Below, piece after piece: positions 59,348 to 64,000 of a stretch of DNA of 64,000 nucleotides. Below the pieces are notes generated by a model that saw only the letters and a list, made by a program, of their open reading frames with translations, was not told the origin of the DNA and made no database searches. Source of the stretch: Apiotrichum sp. Y4204 (lineage: Eukaryota > Basidiomycota > Tremellomycetes > Trichosporonales > Trichosporonaceae). Location: assembly GCA_025531455.1 (NCBI GenBank), contig JAMYHL010000045.1, positions 248,001-312,000 of the forward strand, written 5' to 3'. Each line of letters begins with the position of its first letter. Position 1 is the stretch's first letter. The translations under genes were made by a program, and so were the position numbers.

Positions 59348-61519
59348 ATGGACTTCGACGTAATCCCGGTGAGTCGCTGTCGATGTCGCACAGATGCAGA
59401 CCACTTACCCTCTCAGTACGAAGACATCGTGTGGGGCGAGTGCATCGGCGGTGGGAGCTTTGGCTCTGTCTTCAAAGGTATGGGAGTGAGATAGAGAAAG
59501 AGGGTGTGTGTATGGGTGTGTGTGGTGTTCTGAAAGCGAGATTCGTCTCATCGCTAACCTCAGGTCAATACCTAGGCATCGACATCGCTTGCAAGGAGAT
59601 TCACATGTCAACACAATATGATGTACGCACTCGAGAATTTGAATGAGCCCATACTGACCTCAAGGTCCACAAGTACTTCGAACGAGAATGGCGGATCATG
59701 CGTGAATGTCGCCACCCGAATATAGTGTTGTTCTTGGGTCTCAGCAAAGAACCAGATAGCGATGGCCGTGTCTTGTATGTCGTTCATCTGGCGAAGCTGA
59801 CATGGTAGTATCGTTTCCGAGTATGTGCCTCAAGGAAACCTTCGAAGCTTCATCCGCTCAAAGGCACCATTCCCATGGCGCTTGCGAATCTCCTTTGCAA
59901 CTGATGTTGCCCGTGCTGTGGCCTACCTCCATGCCCGACAGTGCTTGCATCGTGACCTGAAAGGCGAAAATCTCTTGATCACTAGCAACGACCGCCTCAA
60001 GGTTGCCGACTTTGGGTTCGCTCGCATCACCGGACGGAACGCCGAGGAAATGAGACACATGACCTACTGTGGAACTGATGTACGTCGAGTAGTGTGGCCG
60101 GTGCTGATTACAGGGCTACATGTCTCCAGAGATCATCATGGGCGAGCAGTTTGACCTCCCCACCGATGTGTACAGTCTCGGTATCATCTTTCTCGAAATT
60201 CTTACCAGGATACTGGTTGGATCCAAGGTCTACTCCCGCAAGGCTCCCGTCTTCGTCCCCGACGGAGACATTATTCGCCGAAGAGCTTCGCCCGGTTGTC
60301 CCCCAGCCTTCATCGACTTGGCGCTAGACTGCTGCCGATTCGCGCCGGACGAACGTCCCACGATGCCAGAGGTTCTTGCCCGCTTACGCGAGATTGAACA
60401 GTCCCTGCCAGAAGTCGAAGACACGCCACATGTCGGATCGCTTAAAGCGGTACGACGTGAAGGAAAACGCCCAATACCCATATTCGATCGGTCGCTGAGC
60501 TCGGAACTTGCAGCCGCAACTGTTGAGGCCCAAGTAGGCGGGTTCGACGAAGACGAGTCTATTGCTACAATAGATGTCGTCGTCGACGGTAAAGGTGCAA
60601 CTCCAAACATTCCCAAGAAGACCAACATCCCATGGGATGAAATGACAAGCGAATACACCAATGCCAGCGAGATGCGGGGTGAGTGGGCTTGTATGTTCAT
60701 TACTGACATCAGGTCGGGAACCTCTCTTGGGCAGCGCAACAAATTCTCCAAGTTCGGCAACTGTCCCTTGGCCGACGTCGGATACATTGGAGTCGACACA
60801 GATATTGCGCATCGGTGACTCCGAAGGCAAAACAATCATGCCTTGTGCTTATCCCCCGTCCCCACCGTACGACAGCGACAAAGCTATCGGAGCAACATGC
60901 ACCATTCGAAAGGGACGGACTGGCTCCCGGCCCCTTTCACCTAACAGTGATGATGTTGCAGTCGCGACTTCTTCGCCTGCGGAAACGCCAGTCCCCGCAT
61001 CAGAAACAGCAGCCAGTTCCGATTCCGGATCGAGCACAGATCAGGGACATACTTCCACTCGGCCAAACTCGAGCTCAACGTCAAATGGATCTTCCCCAGG
61101 CCCCAAGTCGGATGGATGTTCCCCGAGCCCAAGGTCGAATGGATGTTCTCCGAGCCCCAAGTCGACTGGCTCCCTCCACAAAGCAACTCATCGTTTTACA
61201 CTCATTCACCGCGAATTGCCGGTCTTGTTCACTGGTAAGAACGTTCACCTGACCTCCACTGACAGAACAGTCGCAGCTACATTGGCGATGGCGTTCTTCC
61301 CACGGCCAGGGCCAAGAGACAAGTGTGACAAGTGTCCCGTCTGTACGAAACGGGTGGGCTCACGGGTGGTTCTACAATGTGATGATTGTGGCTGTAAGTG
61401 GTTTATGGGCTTAGATTCCGTCATGACGCGTCACCTAACTCTTAACAGTGCTTGTTCATCCGAGATGCTCCGCTACTGCGCCGAAAAACTGTCTGGCGGA
61501 CATCGGGGTAGACCCATAG
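59348..61519 (+). CDS. TKL-type protein kinase with C-terminal C1 zinc finger
   Basis: Nine exons (59348-59368, 59417-59477, 59564-59622, 59665-59774, 59809-60079, 60114-60678, 60713-61234, 61271-61393, 61449-61519) give 600 aa. Kinase: P-loop GECIGGGSFGSVFKG, IACKEI, then FIVSEYVPQGNLRSFI, HRDLKGENLL, KVADFGFAR and GYMSPEIIM with PTDVYSLGIIFLEIL. This tyrosine-kinase-like pattern fits the LIM/TES-type (LISK) group known in basidiomycetes. A long Ser/Pro linker carries three 9-residue repeats. The C-terminus has CPVC, CDDC, VHPRC and APKNC in C1 (phorbol-ester-type) spacing. The exon 4 acceptor is CAAG. Intron 61235-61270 is 3n and stop-free; it is accepted on splice signals and is open to doubt. 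Confidence 0.87.
61081..61161 (+). repeat. Three 27-nt tandem repeats in kinase linker
   Basis: Copies at 61081-61107, 61108-61134 and 61135-61161 encode SNGSSPGPK, SDGCSPSPR and SNGCSPSPK. Each holds an SP pair, a possible proline-directed phosphorylation site. Confidence 0.92.
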
Positions 61520-61711
61520 CTTGCGACTTGGAACTTCTCCAGGTTAAGCTCTTGATGCAACTGCTTGATGCAGCTGATCGAGTAATCTTGTAACAGAGGA
61601 TAGTCGTTCCATAATTCTACAACCAGACTACGTATTAGTTTGATCAATCCTTGGAGAATGGCACAGGCGTTGATATTAAGCGACTTGCACGAGCGTGTTG
61701 ATATTAGTTAA

Positions 61712-63109
61712 TTAAACGTTGGAGACGGAGGTAAGGAGTCCAGCCTGAGTGGATGGCGAGGGCCCTCCCAGGTATTCGTGACCGTCGCCGCCGTCGCGAG
61801 CCGAAGCGGTGATCTGCTGTGCGACCTGATCGTAACCAGCACCCATGGCACCAAGGTTCATTGGAACAAACACGACCTTGCTGCCAGAAGTGCGCGCCAT
61901 GGCCTGGAGGGCCTCGAGTTGACGGATCTGCATAGCCGCAGGCGACGCGAGGATGTCGGCAGCTGCATGTCAGAACGTGAGACTCATGTTTGGACATACC
62001 CTGCCTCATGAGCTTGGCAGCATCAACCTCAGCACGGGCCGCAATGACCTTGCTCTCTCCGATACGCTTCTGAGTAGCGGCTGACGACAGGCTCTGCTGG
62101 AGCTCAACCGAGAAGTTGATGTCCTTCAGCAGGATTGACTCGATGGAGACACCCCACTTCTCGGCAGTGGTCTCGATCTGATTTGTTAGAGTGACGTCGG
62201 GAAGCATCACTCACAATCTCGGCAACTTCCTGAGCAAGACCCTCACGGTCGGAAATAACGCTTTGGAGGACACGGCCACCGACCACCTGGCGGAGAGTCG
62301 TTTCTATACAGTCAGCGCCGTTCACAGACTGAGACTTACGGGCGCGCTCTACGAGGGCCTCGCGCAAGTTGTTGATACCGTACGCGGCCCTGTATGGAGA
62401 TACGATGTGCCAGCTGATGACCGAGTCGACTTCAACGGAGACGTTGTCCTTTGTCTGCACCGTCTGGCGCGGAACCGTCGTGAGCTGGATCTTGACATCT
62501 GACATGAGCTTGGCCCCGATTCGCTTCACGCGCTGTTACGCACCGACGACGCTGATCTGCTCAGAGCAGACATTGACCTGGACGAGACCGGGGTCGACAG
62601 ACTTGTAGAACTGGCCGAAGCGCGAGACCAGACCGACAGAGCCCTGCTTGACGCTCTTGTAAGGGTTGGGGAAGGGGCAGCAGGGGAATTGACCGAAGAA
62701 TCCCACACACGAACCGATACCAGAGATCATCGAGCCATAAAAGCCGTGCTACAGAGTCAGCCTTTCGGGTACTACAAGTGTTAACGCACAGTGACGGAGC
62801 CGGCGCCGAGATCCTGGGCGTAGGAAGGCTGCATGCTGCAGGGTTAGCACAGATACAAGGCATCTCTAAGTCTCTCAGCGACATACTCGGCTTTGCGAAG
62901 AGGCTGCACAGTCTACACGTCAGTATTGGGTCAATCACAGCACCTAAACGCACAATAAGACCAGCACCAGAGGTGGCTGCAGTGGATGCAGACATCTTAG
63001 CGGCACGAGGAAGGTCCTCCGTGACGTAGCGGTGAAGCTCGTCGTCGTCCTGGTGGTGAGGCATGGCCGGAGGCATCGACTTGTTGTAATCGAGCTGAGA
63101 GGAAGACAT
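61712..63109 (-). CDS. Stomatin-like SPFH-domain membrane protein
   Basis: Eight exons (63109-62954, 62912-62887, 62835-62790, 62748-62544, 62498-62340, 62303-62215, 62177-62000, 61962-61712) give 369 aa. An N-terminal LIVTVQPLRKADMQPSYAQ leads to a hydrophobic hairpin (SMISGIGSCVGFFGQFPCC) with palmitoylation-like cysteines. The SPFH (Band 7) domain follows: GLVSRFGQFYKSVDPGLVQV, TTVPRQTVQTKDNVSVEVDS, YGINNLREALVERAQTTLRQ and GVSIESILLKDINFS. A helical segment (KVIAARAEVDAAKLMRQ) ends the domain. Stomatins scaffold membrane microdomains and regulate channels. The 62499-62543 intron removes an in-frame-looking KRIGAKL segment present in the raw frame. It is convergent with the kinase, 192 nt away. 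Confidence 0.92.
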
Positions 63110-64000
63110 GGTGAGACTGAGTGTAGAGGAAAGATATCAAGAGAGAGAGGGAATGTAAAGTAAGATGAGTGCTGGATGCTCGTGAGAAACGGACTGGAAA
63201 CCCGTGACTTCAGTTGTTTTATAGTATCTGACAACAGTCTTGCAGCGCAACGCCGCGGAGTATTCCCATGTCATTGCTGTTCCATGAGTCGCGCGGTGCC
63301 ATCATGCCATCATGGCTATAGTCTCCGAGAGCTCTCTGATCCTTGCTTGTCGCCACTCGCGCCACTGTACGTACAGCACAGCTGACACAGAGCAACAGCT
63401 CGGACCAAGGGCCAAGGTACGCTAAGAACAGAGTTACGTATGTCTACGTACTGTTCACTGCAACAACAACGCCCCCGCGCCGCCGGCAAGCCCAGGCAGG
63501 CCCCGCACAACCCCTGTTGATCCTCTTGATCCTCTTGATCCTGTGACCGAGCTCGGCTGCCCCGGGGCCTAGCTGCCCGAGGCTCGCAAAGCCACGACGG
63601 CCATTCCAGCACAGCCTTTGCTTCTTTTGGCTTAGCAGTGTCCGTGGTCCCTTTGTTGTTCCTGGAAAAGGTGGTACCACAACGCCCACATGCACACCTC
63701 CCAGACTCCTAGCGCGTGTGTGGCTCAATCAAAACCTATGCATCGGATCTTTTGTCCGATCCTAGGCTTGCAGGAGCAGTATAACCAAAGTAGCGCATAG
63801 TGTACAGCCTGCAGGTCGCTGTGTCAACAGACTTCTGGCTCAAGGGATCCACAGGGGTAGATCTGCAGATCTGCAGGATCCTGTCTATATCAGCCTTAAT
63901 TCGCCTACTTGCACGTTTCACAACACCTCCAGAGGCAAGAGGCTCGACGGCTCTAGCCGGCCGAGCCGGTGTAACCATGATCCCTGCTTGCCATGAACAC
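63110..64000. other. Right-edge region without a supported gene
   Basis: Holds the stomatin promoter side. A GATCCTCTT repeat (about 63520-63541) and a perfect 14-nt palindrome CTGCAGATCTGCAG (63863-63876) are visible. A gene may start beyond the edge. Confidence 0.55.

Overview
The window is nuclear DNA of a basidiomycete yeast-like fungus. Most genes are cut by many very short introns (about 32-60 nt, GTRNGT donors, CTRAY branch points close to the acceptor), coding DNA is GC-rich at third positions, and both strands are used with gene pairs mostly divergent or convergent. The gene set (Ssk1-type response regulator, Cpk1/Fus3-like MAP kinase, LISK-like TKL kinase with a C1 finger, Zn2Cys6 factor, Erg6) fits Tremellomycetes, possibly Trichosporonales; the order-level placement is inference. 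No operons, tRNAs, rRNAs, CRISPR arrays, intact transposons or viral genes were found. All exon joins below were worked out by hand from reading frame, splice signals and family similarity.

Layout. 1-10.2 kb: 3' part of a polyQ protein, DAM1 (kinetochore), an alpha/beta hydrolase, a DUF2237 protein, TAZ1 (tafazzin), RBX1/HRT1 (SCF RING subunit) and OGG1 (8-oxoG glycosylase). 10.6-12 kb: VCX1 Ca2+/H+ exchanger, then a 3.2 kb stretch without genes. 15.2-24.5 kb: a disordered acidic protein, an Sds23-like CBS protein, a lysophospholipid acyltransferase and ERG6. 24.6-28.5 kb is compact: mitochondrial uL13m, SMD2, RFA3 and a LYAR-type zinc-finger protein. 28.5-34.8 kb: SSK1 and a TEY-type MAP kinase, both on the minus strand. 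After a 3 kb gene-poor gap come ARO8, a GNAT acetyltransferase and NOP14, then VPS34 divergent from NOP14, a Zn2Cys6 regulator, RPN7 and a glyoxylate-reductase-like dehydrogenase (to 53.4 kb). A 3.7 kb AT-richer gene-poor block follows, then a DOPA-dioxygenase-family gene, the TKL kinase with a C1 domain, a stomatin-like SPFH gene and an empty right edge.

How the genes relate. Most are unrelated housekeeping genes. Themes are stress and nutrient signalling (SSK1, MAPK, SDS23-like, TKL kinase), phospholipid and sterol metabolism (TAZ1, acyltransferase, ERG6, VPS34), ubiquitin-proteasome function (RBX1, RPN7), and genome maintenance (OGG1, RFA3, DAM1). No dedicated novel gene cluster is evident. 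The most interesting points are protein architectures: a decayed hybrid-histidine-kinase-like body in Ssk1, a winged-helix-like tail on Dam1, a long helical tail on Ogg1 and the kinase-C1 fusion. Splicing oddities (AAG acceptors, stop-free 3n introns, 5-7 nt first coding exons) are next.
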